Source: CAWINX01 sp963837585 (GTDB lineage Bacteria; Actinomycetota; Thermoleophilia; Solirubrobacterales; 70-9). Taken from it: a stretch of DNA of 64,000 nucleotides. Positions 8,943 to 17,817 of the stretch are shown one piece after another. How positions within the stretch are numbered: position 1 is the first letter of the stretch; the number at the start of each line of letters is the position of its first letter. The notes beneath the pieces were generated by a model, which was given only the letters and a program-made list of their open reading frames with translations, did not search any database and had not been told where the DNA came from. The stretch spans positions 806,001 through 870,000 of the forward strand of contig CAWINX010000003.1 of NCBI GenBank assembly GCA_963837585.1, given 5' to 3'. The position numbers and the translations under genes are program-made.

Positions 8943-11900
8943 CCGAGTCGGTCGATCTTTGCCTCCAGTCGCTGTCGCCCCGCCTCGATAGCCGCCCTGT
9001 CCAGGGTCTCGACGAGGGGCTCATCGGTTCGCTCGAGGAAGACATAGGCGACCTCCACCTGATCCGCTCCGCGCGCTTCGCTCACCGCGAGTGCGTACGT
9101 GTCGCGCTGGGTCTCGTAGCGTTGGACTCGCTCGGCGGGCGTGACAGCCCCGAGGCGATCGGTCTTGTAGTCGATGACCAGCGGGGGCCGTCCCGCGGTC
9201 TCAATCAGAAGATCGATCGAGCCTCGCATGACGGTGTCTGGCAGCGCAAGGAGGAACGGGACCTCGGCGCGGCTGCGCTCGGCGTCGCGAACCCATTTGG
9301 AGAAGAAGGCGCATCCCAGCCAGGCGCGGACCGCCTCCAGCGCCTCCGCCTCCTCGGCGTCGGGGTCGAGCCCGGCGGCGAGCGCGAAGCGGCGGGTCAG
9401 GTCGGGCGGCGGCTCGCGCCAACCGTTGGCCTGGCTCCATTCGAGCAGGGAATGGACGGCGATGCCGTGCGCCGCCCGATCCTCCCCGGTTGCGCTGCCG
9501 CCTTCTGAGCGGCGATCGGAGTCCTCCAAGCGCTCGGCGATCGCCGTGTAGGAGAGGAACCGTGTCGGGACATTCGGGCTCGGGGGACGGGCAAGTGGCG
9601 CCGGTCCCTCGCCGAGGGGAAGCGCGTCGCCGGCCTCTCGCGCCGTCGCCGTCAGCTCGGCGGCTCGCTCGGCGGAGGGAAGGCTGACGTGAACCGCGAT
9701 CTCGGAGGGGGGGAATTCCGCCTCAAGGCCGGCGCGCGGCTGCGGCGGGGGCACTTCCACGGCCGAGTTGCTCTCGCGGTCGATTCCAAAGGCGTCGACG
9801 ATGCGCTCGATGACGGGGGTGCCCGGCTTCGTCTCCTTGCCTGGCCCGGGCTTGACGACGCCGCTGAGGATCAGGTGCTCGCGCGCGCGGGTGGCCGCCA
9901 CGTGGAAGAGTCGCAACCCCTCCTCGGAGTCGCGGGCGTTCCCCTCCTCGCACAGCTCGCCGTATGAGAAGAGATTGATCGCCGGGGCGCCCAGCCGGCG
10001 AAGCTGCATCCCGATTCGCGGCTCCTCCGCTTCGCGGCCGAGCACCAGCAGAGGCGCGCGCGAGCCCGCCAGGAGGCTGCGCGAAAGGTCCGGGACGGCG
10101 ACGACGCCGAACTCGAGCCCCTTGGCGTTGTGGATGGTCATGATCCGCACGCCGTCGTGCCCCTCGACCGCGGTCGCCGCCTGGGCCTCCGCACCGCTCT
10201 CCGCTCGGGAGGCAAGGTAGTCCAGGAACCCGCGCAGGTCGCGGCCCTCGCGCGACTCGAACTCCGCCGCCAGCCGCATCAGCTTGCGCACGTTGGCGAA
10301 GCGGGCTTCGCCCTGGGGGCGCATCAGCACGGCGAGGTCGTAGCCGGTCTCCCTGACGGCGGCCTCGACCAGATCCGTCAGGGAGAGGCGCGTGCCGCGC
10401 TCGCGCAGCGCCGCGACCGCTTCGGCAAAGCGACGCAGGAGCGCGATTTCCGCCTCGGGGATTTGCGCCAGCCGCTCGGGCTCGACCAGATCGGCTTCGC
10501 GCAGGCCGCCCGCCCGCTCGACCGCGGGCCAAACGCGCCGCCGCCTTCCAGCGCTCGCGCGCAGCAGCCACAGCGTGTCGGGGGTCACCCCACAGGCGGG
10601 GGAGGCGAGTGCGCCGAAGAGCGCCTTGTCGTCGAGCGGATTGGCGATCGTCGCCAGCAGCGCGCAGACGTCGGCAACCTGCTGCTGGGACCAGTAGCCG
10701 CGACCGCCGACCACGTAGGGGCGCAGGCCGGCCCGCTCCAGCGAGTCCTCGTAGGCGTCGAGGTGGGTAAAGGCCCGCAGCAGGACGACCATCTCGCCGC
10801 GGGGGACCCCGGCGTCGGTCAGGCGACGCAGTCGCTCGGCGACGAAGCGGGCCTCGGCCAGGCAGTTGAGGGGAGTGCGTCCGTCGACGGTCGGCAGTAG
10901 GTCGATCCCCTCCTCGTCCCAGCCGTCGCGGGCGGTGAGCAACAACTCCACCGCCGCCCCTTTCTCGGGGAGTGGCGTGGCGGGCTCGGCGCCTACCCGC
11001 AGCGGCTGGAACGATTCGCCAAGTAGCTGATGGCCAAACGCGTTGACCGCGCCGATCACCTCGGGCCGCGAACGGAAATTGCCGCTCAGGCTCATCGAGT
11101 CGGCGCCCGGACGCTCCTCCACCAGGCGTCGTTGCTCGCGGAAGACGTCGAGGTCGGCGTGGCGAAACCCGTAGATGGATTGGAACTCGTCGCCGACGAC
11201 CATCAGCTCGCTGCCGGGGCCGCGCAGTGCCTCGATCAGCCGCAGCTGTAGCCCGTTGGTGTCCTGGAACTCATCGACCATCAGATGTTTGAAGCGGTCG
11301 CGGTAGTCCCCGCCGATCTCGGCTCTCTCCAAGAGGCCGGCGGCGAGGATTTGCAGATCTTCGAAGTCGATCGCCGCGCGCCGGCCCTTCGCCGCCTCGA
11401 ACGAGGTGGAGTACAGCTCGAGCAGCTCGGCCAGGTGGCCGTAGGCCTCGCCGCCTTCGCCCGCCTCGGCGACCCTGGCGACGGCGGCGTCGATCGCCTC
11501 CCGATAGACAGCCATCGCCTTCGCTTTGCTCTCGGTGCGCAGCGCCGCCAGCTCCTCCAGCTCCGGCGCGCTCTCGCCCGTCAGCTCGAGGAGGTCCAGG
11601 GCGCGCTCCACCAGCTCCCGGCTGGAGTTGGCCGGTTTCAGCTCTTCGAGCGTCGTCGCGGCAGCCTCGGCCGCCCGGCGCAACGAGTCGGTGACATTGG
11701 GCTGAGGGGGCTCGGGCAGCCGGGGGTTGGCTATGCCGCGACTGCGCAGTTCGGCGTGGATGCCGGTGACGATCGAGCGCAGTCCCTCGACCTCATAGGC
11801 CGCGACGGTTTCCTCGCGCGCCGCCCCGCCGGCCGCCAGGAACTCGTCGAGCGCCTCCTCGAAGGCCTCCTGGGCCGCCCGCTCGGCCTCGGGGGCGTCC

Positions 11901-12271
11901 AGCACTCGGAAGCCGGGGTCGATCCCCGCCGCAACGGGGTGGCCGGCCAGCAGCCGGCTGCAGAAGCCATGGATCGTCGTCACCCAGGCGCCGCCGATTC
12001 CCGCCAGCAGGGCTCGGGCGCGCTCCTCGCCGTCCCTCGCCCGGCGCTCGAGTTCGGCACGGATCCGCTGGCGCAGCTCCGCCGCCGCCTTGTCGGTGAA
12101 GGTGAAGGCGAGGATCGTGTCGGGGTCTATGCCGTCATCGCAGGTCAGCCGGCAGTAGCGGTCGACCATGACGCCGGTCTTGCCGGTGCCGGCTCCCGCC
12201 TCCAGCAGCACGTCGAGCCGGGTCGCCTCGATCGCCGCTGCCTGCTCCGGGGTGGGCGTTCTCTCGCTCAC
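8906..12271 (-). CDS. addA: AddA/RecB-like UvrD-family helicase with C-terminal nuclease
   Basis: Likely motor and nuclease subunit of a double-strand-break resection complex. The 1121-residue protein shows all superfamily 1A motifs in order: Walker A LLEAGAGTGKT, TFTDKAAAELRQR, TTIHGFC, DEFQDTNGLQLRLI, VVGDEFQSIYGFRHAD, NFRSRPEVI, VRIMTIHNAKGLEF and FHVAATRAREHL. The C-terminus holds a PD-(D/E)XK nuclease (GSIDLLIE then LVIDYKTD). The start is GTG 12271, preceded at optimal distance by GAGGAGG; the frame is open further upstream but overlaps the AddB-like gene. AdnAB is an actinobacterial alternative name, but the degenerate ATPase of the partner favours AddAB. Confidence 0.85.
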   Translation of the reverse strand: MSERTPTPEQAAAIEATRLDVLLEAGAGTGKTGVMVDRYCRLTCDDGIDPDTILAFTFTDKAAAELRQRIRAELERRARDGEERARALLAGIGGAWVTTIHGFCSRLLAGHPVAAGIDPGFRVLDAPEAERAAQEAFEEALDEFLAAGGAAREETVAAYEVEGLRSIVTGIHAELRSRGIANPRLPEPPQPNVTDSLRRAAEAAATTLEELKPANSSRELVERALDLLELTGESAPELEELAALRTESKAKAMAVYREAIDAAVARVAEAGEGGEAYGHLAELLELYSTSFEAAKGRRAAIDFEDLQILAAGLLERAEIGGDYRDRFKHLMVDEFQDTNGLQLRLIEALRGPGSELMVVGDEFQSIYGFRHADLDVFREQRRLVEERPGADSMSLSGNFRSRPEVIGAVNAFGHQLLGESFQPLRVGAEPATPLPEKGAAVELLLTARDGWDEEGIDLLPTVDGRTPLNCLAEARFVAERLRRLTDAGVPRGEMVVLLRAFTHLDAYEDSLERAGLRPYVVGGRGYWSQQQVADVCALLATIANPLDDKALFGALASPACGVTPDTLWLLRASAGRRRRVWPAVERAGGLREADLVEPERLAQIPEAEIALLRRFAEAVAALRERGTRLSLTDLVEAAVRETGYDLAVLMRPQGEARFANVRKLMRLAAEFESREGRDLRGFLDYLASRAESGAEAQAATAVEGHDGVRIMTIHNAKGLEFGVVAVPDLSRSLLAGSRAPLLVLGREAEEPRIGMQLRRLGAPAINLFSYGELCEEGNARDSEEGLRLFHVAATRAREHLILSGVVKPGPGKETKPGTPVIERIVDAFGIDRESNSAVEVPPPQPRAGLEAEFPPSEIAVHVSLPSAERAAELTATAREAGDALPLGEGPAPLARPPSPNVPTRFLSYTAIAERLEDSDRRSEGGSATGEDRAAHGIAVHSLLEWSQANGWREPPPDLTRRFALAAGLDPDAEEAEALEAVRAWLGCAFFSKWVRDAERSRAEVPFLLALPDTVMRGSIDLLIETAGRPPLVIDYKTDRLGAVTPAERVQRYETQRDTYALAVSEARGADQVEVAYVFLERTDEPLVETLDRAAIEAGRQRLEAKIDRLGQADSGLLAASS

Positions 12272-15200
12272 GCCGCGCCTCCTCGCTAGGACAGCGTTCC
12301 TCGACATCGAAGTCCTCCTCGACCACCGGCGCCCGGTCGCGCCGGCAGATCGGGGCGAAGTCGCAGTAGGTCGGGCAGGTGTCATGCCCGCGCAGCCCTT
12401 TGCGCGGGCCGGGGTCGCGGCGAATCTCACCCGAGCGCATCCGCGCGACGATCTGGCCGGCCCGCCGCCGCGCATCGGCGAGCAACTCCTCCAGCCCCTC
12501 GTCGTCGACCAGGTCGGTGCGAACGATCCCGTAGGAGCCGAGCTCTTCCGCGAATTCCTCGAGGACCGCTCCCCGGGGGCGCCGTTTGGACGTTCCGCGC
12601 AGCGGGTGGTAGAGGCCGCCGACCGGTCGCCCACCCCAGTGTTCGGCGACGGCGATCAGGTAGAGCTGCAGCTGCAGCTTTGCCTTCTCCTCGAACTTCT
12701 CGCGCGGCGTCACCGATCCCGCCAGCTTGTAGTCGAGGACCAGGGCGCTGCCGTCGGGCGCCCGGTCGACCCGGTCGATCGCGCCGTGCAGCCCCCAGTC
12801 GTCGATCCTCAGCACCGGCCTCTCGCTGCCCTCCTGCTCACCGAAGCCGGCCTCCAGCAGCCAGGGCTCGAAGCCTCCGGTCTCACGCCGGGCCTCTTCG
12901 GCAAGGAAGCGGCATAACAGTCGTTCGACCCGGCGCGCGATGGCTCGCTCGCTCGGGTGATCGCCGAGCTCGCGTTCGGCGGCGATCTCGGTAACCAGCT
13001 CCCGCCCCCGATCGATCCATGCCGGCAGCGAATCGGGGCGGGGGAGCGGGTCGCCTCCGGGCCGCTCCTTGTAGAGGCGGTCGAGTGCGGCGTGCATCAG
13101 CCCGCCCTGGACCAGTGGGTCCGGCTTGGGGTCGAGTGGCTGGGGATCGAGCTCGTGTCCGGCGAACCAGCGATACGAGCAGAGGTCGAACTCCTCCAGG
13201 GTGGTGCCGCCGTAGGCCTGGACCGCGGCGAGCGACTCGAGCACCGCGGTGTTCGCCAGTGGCCCCGGTGCCCGCGAAGCGGCGTCCGCGGCGCGAGCCG
13301 TCGCCAGCCTCACGTCGAGGCGGCGCCCTGTCTCACCATCGACCCCCGCGGCGGCCAGCGACTCCGCCGCATCGGCCGTAGCTCCGCGAGCGGCGATTGC
13401 GCGCGCCAGTTCGTCCACGGAGGGCGCCTCGACAACGGGGTGGACGACCTGGGCAAGGTCGCGCCCGCGCGCGATCGATTCCTCCACCGGGTCGGGCTCC
13501 TCGGTTCCCGGCGGTGGGTCGAGCAGGCGGCGGACCTCGTCGATCAAGGGCGAGCGCGCCTCGGCGCCGCCGCTTTCATCGCTGTCGCGGTAGGAGAGGT
13601 AGAGGCGCTCGCGGGGCAGCGAGATGCTCGCGTAGAAGAGATAGCGCTCTTCGGCGTCGGTGTCGTGGCGAGGATCGAGGCCAAGCAAGTCCCGCTGTCG
13701 GTCGGAGAGGAACGGGTCGCCGCCGCGGTCACGGCGCGGAAACTCGCCGTCCTGGAGGGAGGCGACGAATACGTGGTCGAAGCGGGAGGCGCGCAGCTGC
13801 TGGGGCTCGGCGATTCGCACCCGGCTTCCCACCGGTCCGCTCCAGGCTCGGAAGGTAAGCCCCTTCAACACCCCGATCAATTCCCGGGGTGACGGCGCCC
13901 GCTCGTCAAGCTCCCCCATGTCGGCGAGAGTGCTCGCGATCGCCGCGATTGCGCGCGAGTCCGTCTCCTCGCCGGTTTCCTCCGACTCGCCCAGCTGCGC
14001 GCGCACAGCGATTTTCGCGACGATCCGAGCGAGCTCCTCGGCGAATTCGGCCCGGGGGCCGCGGGCGGCCCTTCGAACCCGCTCGAGGTCCGGGGGGAGT
14101 GCGTCGCCCTCTCCTCGCCAAAGCTCCAGCGCCGTCGCCGCATCTCGCACCCGGCGGCCGCGAACCTTCGCCTCCAGCCTGTCGACCATGTACGGGGGTG
14201 CTCCCGAGGGGCCGCGCAGGAACCGCAGCAGGTCGCTCGCCCGGCGTGCCCCGAACTCGGCCTCGAGCAGGGCGATCAGGCAACCGCCGACCGCTGTCCC
14301 GGAGGCCGGCAGATCGGCTTCCAGCGCCGTCTCGATTCCGTAGGACTCGAGCACCGCGGCGATCAGCGGACCGCGACGAGCCGGATCGCGCAGGACGAGC
14401 GCGATCTCCGCCGGGTCGGCGCCGGCTGAAATCAGCTTCGCCATCTCGACTCCGATCGCCTCCGCCTCGGCCCTCTCGCCGGCCGAGCGAAGCAGGGTCA
14501 GGCCCTCGACGGGCGGGCGAGTCTCGGCATCGATCGCGCCGAAGCTTCGCTCGAGGTGGAAGAGGAGCGGGCTTTCCGTGTTGCGGGGATCGGCCGGCAG
14601 GGTCTCCTCGTCGCCGCCGATTCTCTCGCGCAGTTTGTCCAGCAGCGCCACGCGCTCTCGCAGGATCGCGTGGTCCTTTTCATAGGGCAGCGCGATCGTT
14701 ACCTCGGCGACATCGCAGAGGGCTGCGACCAGCTCGAACTGGTTCGGGGTCAGGTCGTCGAGCCCGTAGAGGAAGACCGGGCGCTCACGCCAGAAATCCC
14801 CGGCGCCGCGCAGGAGTGCGATCGCCTCGGCGGCGATCTGGTGCAAGTCGACGCGGCCGAGCGCGTCCCGTGCCTCCGCATAGCCGCCGAACAGGCTTGC
14901 GATGTCGCTCAGGTAGGCGGACCCCTCGAGCGTCCCGGTGCCTGCCTGCATTGCATCGGGGTCGATGCCGGCGCGTTGAAGCTCGTCCAGCAATCGCCTG
15001 AAGGCGAGGGCGAAGCCGGGGCGTTCCGCGGAACGCCGCAATGGCCCGAGCGGCGCCGCGAGGGCGATCTCAATCAACCGCAGGCGCTGCGACTCGGTCA
15101 ATTCCGGGCCCGGGGGAGAGCCGCCGGCTATCGCCACCGTGCGAAAAAGGGCACCGAAGGTCATCACCGAACCGCCGAGCGCCGCGCCTCGCTCGCACAG

Positions 15201-15338
15201 CTCTCGCTCCATACGGAACCTTTCGTCCTCGTTGGGCACGACGAGGATCGGATCGCGTTCCAGCGCCGCGGAGAAGCGCTCTCGGATCAAGGCGACGCGA
15301 CCCGAGTTGGGGGGTCCGAGGATCAGCTTCAGGGCCAT
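12135..15338 (-). CDS. addB: AddB-like PD-(D/E)XK nuclease with Fe-S cysteines
   Basis: Partner subunit of the neighbouring AddA-like helicase. The N-terminus LKLILGPPNSGR occupies the Walker A position but lacks the GKT core, so ATP hydrolysis there is doubtful, as in AddB proteins that use the helicase fold to recognise DNA. The C-terminal nuclease has GAIDRVDR and LVLDYKLAG, bracketed by cysteines: one in DLCSYRW and a cluster in CPTYCDFAPIC, the AddB arrangement that binds a 4Fe-4S staple. The frame as read overlaps the helicase gene by 137 bp; a stop at 12286-12288 in another frame suggests an indel near the 3' end, so the true end may be there. Confidence 0.8.
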   Translation of the reverse strand: MALKLILGPPNSGRVALIRERFSAALERDPILVVPNEDERFRMERELCERGAALGGSVMTFGALFRTVAIAGGSPPGPELTESQRLRLIEIALAAPLGPLRRSAERPGFALAFRRLLDELQRAGIDPDAMQAGTGTLEGSAYLSDIASLFGGYAEARDALGRVDLHQIAAEAIALLRGAGDFWRERPVFLYGLDDLTPNQFELVAALCDVAEVTIALPYEKDHAILRERVALLDKLRERIGGDEETLPADPRNTESPLLFHLERSFGAIDAETRPPVEGLTLLRSAGERAEAEAIGVEMAKLISAGADPAEIALVLRDPARRGPLIAAVLESYGIETALEADLPASGTAVGGCLIALLEAEFGARRASDLLRFLRGPSGAPPYMVDRLEAKVRGRRVRDAATALELWRGEGDALPPDLERVRRAARGPRAEFAEELARIVAKIAVRAQLGESEETGEETDSRAIAAIASTLADMGELDERAPSPRELIGVLKGLTFRAWSGPVGSRVRIAEPQQLRASRFDHVFVASLQDGEFPRRDRGGDPFLSDRQRDLLGLDPRHDTDAEERYLFYASISLPRERLYLSYRDSDESGGAEARSPLIDEVRRLLDPPPGTEEPDPVEESIARGRDLAQVVHPVVEAPSVDELARAIAARGATADAAESLAAAGVDGETGRRLDVRLATARAADAASRAPGPLANTAVLESLAAVQAYGGTTLEEFDLCSYRWFAGHELDPQPLDPKPDPLVQGGLMHAALDRLYKERPGGDPLPRPDSLPAWIDRGRELVTEIAAERELGDHPSERAIARRVERLLCRFLAEEARRETGGFEPWLLEAGFGEQEGSERPVLRIDDWGLHGAIDRVDRAPDGSALVLDYKLAGSVTPREKFEEKAKLQLQLYLIAVAEHWGGRPVGGLYHPLRGTSKRRPRGAVLEEFAEELGSYGIVRTDLVDDEGLEELLADARRRAGQIVARMRSGEIRRDPGPRKGLRGHDTCPTYCDFAPICRRDRAPVVEEDFDVEERCPSEEARRERENAHPGAGSGDRGDPARRAAGGGSRHRQDRRHGRPLLPADLR

Positions 15339-15437
15339 CGCCTCAGCCTATGGATCGCCTCGGCGCGCTCCCCCGCAAACTGCGACTTCCCGGCCCCGCT
15401 TTGCCGTCTACCACCGCCTCTAGATTGATTCCCACGC

Positions 15438-15894
15438 ATGGCCCTCTGCTTCGTAGACCCAGCAGACGCGATCCGCGCCATCGCCGACTCGGTCGGCCGC
15501 GAGGCTCGTCGCCAACTACTCGGCGAGGCGGTCCGCGCCTGGGTCGACGAGATCCCCGACGACGAGCTGGAGACGCACTACGCGAAGGCGCTCTCCGAGC
15601 TCGACGAGCACGACCTCTCGATGCTCGCCGCCTGGCACGGCTCGCTCGAGGTCGGCCACCCGCTTCCCAATCGCGACTTCCTGATGGGCGCCTTCGGCTC
15701 CCTGGGGGAGCACCGTCGCGAGGCGCTCAAGCTCGCCGCCGGCTTCCGCGGCGAGGAGGCGGTCGACGCCGGCGTCACCGAGGAGCACGCGCTCGAGCTG
15801 GTCCTCGGCCTGCTCTCCGGGCCGCGCCTGATGGAGCTCGCCGTCGAGGCGGTCGAGCTCTACATCTGGGACCGCGCCGGCTCGCGACAACTAA
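15438..15894 (+). CDS. Uncharacterised helical protein
   Basis: I do not recognise this family. It is about 150 residues, acidic and predicted mostly helical, beginning MALCFVDPADAIRAIADSVGREARRQ. No motif, signal peptide or membrane segment is visible. As read, the frame stays open past the end of the convergent HAD gene, which is unlikely; a single extra base near 15880 would restore the TAA at 15892-15894, giving a C-terminus of -ARDN. The gene follows the AddB-like start divergently, with 99 bp between them. Confidence 0.5.
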
Positions 15895-16535
15895 GCCGCG
15901 GCGAGCGCCGCGCGGATCTCGGCGATCGCCTGGGCGTTCTCGCGGAAGTGGACGGCGCTGAGGCCGACCTCCCGCGCGCCCACGCAGTTGACCTCGACGT
16001 CGTCGACGAAGAGGCACGCTTCGGCCGGCAGGCCGATCCGCTCCAGGGTCAGCCGGTAGATCTCCGGCTCCGGCTTGCGGCGCCCGACGAAGGCCGAGTC
16101 GACGACCAGCTCGAAGATCTCGTCGACCGGCAGCATCGAGCGCCACAGGGGCTCCCACTCGCGCACGTTGTTGGTCAACATCGCCATCCGGTATCCCTCC
16201 GCCTTCAGCTCGCGCATCAGCTCGATCATCGGCGGGTTCGGGTTCAGCGCCCGGAAGTAGATCTCTTTGAAGCGGTGCATCTCCGGGCGGTGGCCGACCA
16301 GCGGCTCCAGCCCGTCGGCGATCCGCTCCAGGAAGTCGACCTCGGTGACCTCGCCGCGCTCCAGCGCGTACAGCGGGTGCTCGCCGTCGGCCTCGGCGAC
16401 CGCCTGCATCGCCTTGCCGAGGTTCTCGGTGGAGATCCCGGTCTCGTCCTGGAAGGCCATGAAGGACCCGACCAGCGGCGTGGTCAACACCCCGCCGAAG
16501 TCGGAGACGATCGCTTTGATCTGAGAGTCAGCCAT
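15891..16535 (-). CDS. HAD-superfamily hydrolase (epoxide-hydrolase N-terminal-like)
   Basis: A 214-residue haloacid-dehalogenase fold. Motif I is SDFGGVLTT, with the nucleophile Asp at about residue 11 but Gly instead of the second Asp, as in the phosphatase-like domain of soluble epoxide hydrolase and its bacterial relatives. Motif II is MLTNNVREW, the motif III Lys lies in GRRKPEPEIY, and motif IV is LFVDDVEVNC. The substrate is not predictable. The ATG at 16535 overlaps the stop of the upstream gene by 8 bp, so the two are probably co-translated. Confidence 0.8.
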   Translation of the reverse strand: MADSQIKAIVSDFGGVLTTPLVGSFMAFQDETGISTENLGKAMQAVAEADGEHPLYALERGEVTEVDFLERIADGLEPLVGHRPEMHRFKEIYFRALNPNPPMIELMRELKAEGYRMAMLTNNVREWEPLWRSMLPVDEIFELVVDSAFVGRRKPEPEIYRLTLERIGLPAEACLFVDDVEVNCVGAREVGLSAVHFRENAQAIAEIRAALAAA

Positions 16536-16920
16536 CGGCGCGCACGATCTCGTAGTGGCCGAGCCCCTCGCGCCCCTCGACCGACCAGCGGAAGAAGGCG
16601 ATCTCGGCACTCAGCCCTGGGCGGAGGACCGGCGCCGAGCTGATCAGCGTGCCGGCGCCGCGCAGCGGCCGGCCGTCGTCGCCGTCGGGCCACAGCTCCA
16701 GCGTCGCGCGGCGCTGCACCCCGTCCTCGCCGTACTCGGTCGAGAGCAGCGCCTCGGAGACCTCGACCGGCGCGGCGTCGGGATCGCAGATCACCGCGGC
16801 GACCTCCTCCTCGCCGTGCCCGCCGGCCCCTCGCGGCCGCAGCGCGGTCAGCGCCAGCAGCCCGCCGTCGGAGAAGACGATGCCGATCGATCTGCGCAGT
16901 GCCGCTTCGGGATCGTTCAT
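16528..16920 (-). CDS. Conserved-looking protein of unknown function
   Basis: A 130-residue protein starting MNDPEAALRRSIGIVFSDGG, with a beta-rich pattern (ATLELWPDGDD, GAGTLISSAP, EIAFFRWSVEGREGLGHYEI). No catalytic motif, signal or membrane helix can be seen. Its stop overlaps the HAD hydrolase start by 8 bp, so the genes form a pair. The shape resembles small lipocalin-like or DUF proteins, but I cannot assign a family. Confidence 0.6.
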   Translation of the reverse strand: MNDPEAALRRSIGIVFSDGGLLALTALRPRGAGGHGEEEVAAVICDPDAAPVEVSEALLSTEYGEDGVQRRATLELWPDGDDGRPLRGAGTLISSAPVLRPGLSAEIAFFRWSVEGREGLGHYEIVRADG

Positions 16921-16986
16921 GCGCGGTGGGTCGGGGTGGGGAGCACGGCGGGAAGCCTAGATGAGCCGCCCGGCTACCATTGCGTC

Positions 16987-17304
16987 ATGTCTGAGAACGA
17001 AACCGCGGTGCTGACCGAAGACGACGTGCTCGAAGCCCTCGAAGAGGTGATCGACCCCGAGCTGGGGCTCGACTTCGTCTCGCTCGGCCTCGTCTACGAC
17101 GTCGACATCGAAGGCTCCGACGTCTACGTCACCTTCACCCTGACGACCCCGGCCTGCCCGATCGGCCCCCAGGTCTCCGAGCAGATGAAGGAGTTCGTCG
17201 GCGACCTCGCCGGCGTCAGCGCCGTCCACCCGAAGATGGTCTTCGACCCCGCCTGGTCCCCGGAGATGATGTCCGAGGACGCCAAGTTCGCGCTGGGGTT
17301 CTGA
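16987..17304 (+). CDS. sufT: MIP18/DUF59-family Fe-S assembly factor (SufT-like)
   Basis: A 105-residue protein with the DUF59 core VIDPELGLDFVSLGLVYDVDI and the conserved reactive cysteine in TTPACPIGPQV, followed by VHPKMVFDPAW. SufT/PaaD-like proteins help mature Fe-S proteins. In many Gram-positives the gene sits in the suf cluster; here it is alone, about 9 kb from sufD. It starts at ATG 16987, in a short divergent gap shared with the unknown gene ending at 16920. Confidence 0.85.
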   Translation: MSENETAVLTEDDVLEALEEVIDPELGLDFVSLGLVYDVDIEGSDVYVTFTLTTPACPIGPQVSEQMKEFVGDLAGVSAVHPKMVFDPAWSPEMMSEDAKFALGF

Positions 17305-17797
17305 GGCCGACGAGCCCGGCAGTCGCGGCTCGTCCTCGCGGACCTCGTGTGCGGTCCCGTCGAAGTCGTATGGGCGAGGCCCGGTTTCTGGTCCGCTAGC
17401 CCCGTTGCCGCGACCCGGAATCCCCATCACCACGAAACGCCGTGTGAAGTAGGAGCGGCCGAGGCGCCTGACGATTGCCCGGGTCGGTGGAAACAGGAAG
17501 ATCAGGCCGAAGATGTCGGTGATGAAGCCCGGGGTCAGCAGCAGGGTGCCGCCGATCGACGATCATCGCGCCGTCGGCCACCTCGCGGCCGGGGAAGCGC
17601 CGCGCGGCGATCGCCTCGTTGAACTTCCGCCAGGCGCCGCGGCCTTGGTGGCGCAGCAGGAAGGAGCCGAGCAGGGCGTCGGCGAGCAGTAGGGCCAGGG
17701 TCGGCCAGACGCCGATCAGCCCGCCGACCTGGATGATCACGTACAGCTCGGCGATCGGCACGACGATGAAGAGGACGACGAGCAGGGCCATGCCCAA
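17305..17797 (-). CDS. fxsA: FxsA-family membrane protein, frameshifted, 3' end uncertain
   Basis: The N-terminus (LLVVLFIVVPIAELYVIIQVGG) and LADALLGSFLLRHQGRGAW are the first two FxsA helices. Near 17560 the reading frame changes; the correct continuation reads IGGTLLLTPGFITDIFG, the FxsA hallmark, then LFLFPPTR and a hydrophilic tail ending around GTAHEVREDEPRLPG. The tail frame stays open into the convergent SufT-like gene, so the true stop is not resolved and I place the end at the neighbour. The start is ATG 17791 or TTG 17797. FxsA is an inner-membrane protein known in E. coli for affecting phage F exclusion; its role here is unknown. Confidence 0.7.
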
Positions 17798-17817
17798 AGC
17801 CTAGAGAGGCGGAGCGC

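Noticed and set aside
11285..12289. Long plus-strand frame opposite the AddA-like helicase
   Set aside because: Shadow of the helicase gene; no domain resemblance and no start with a ribosome site.
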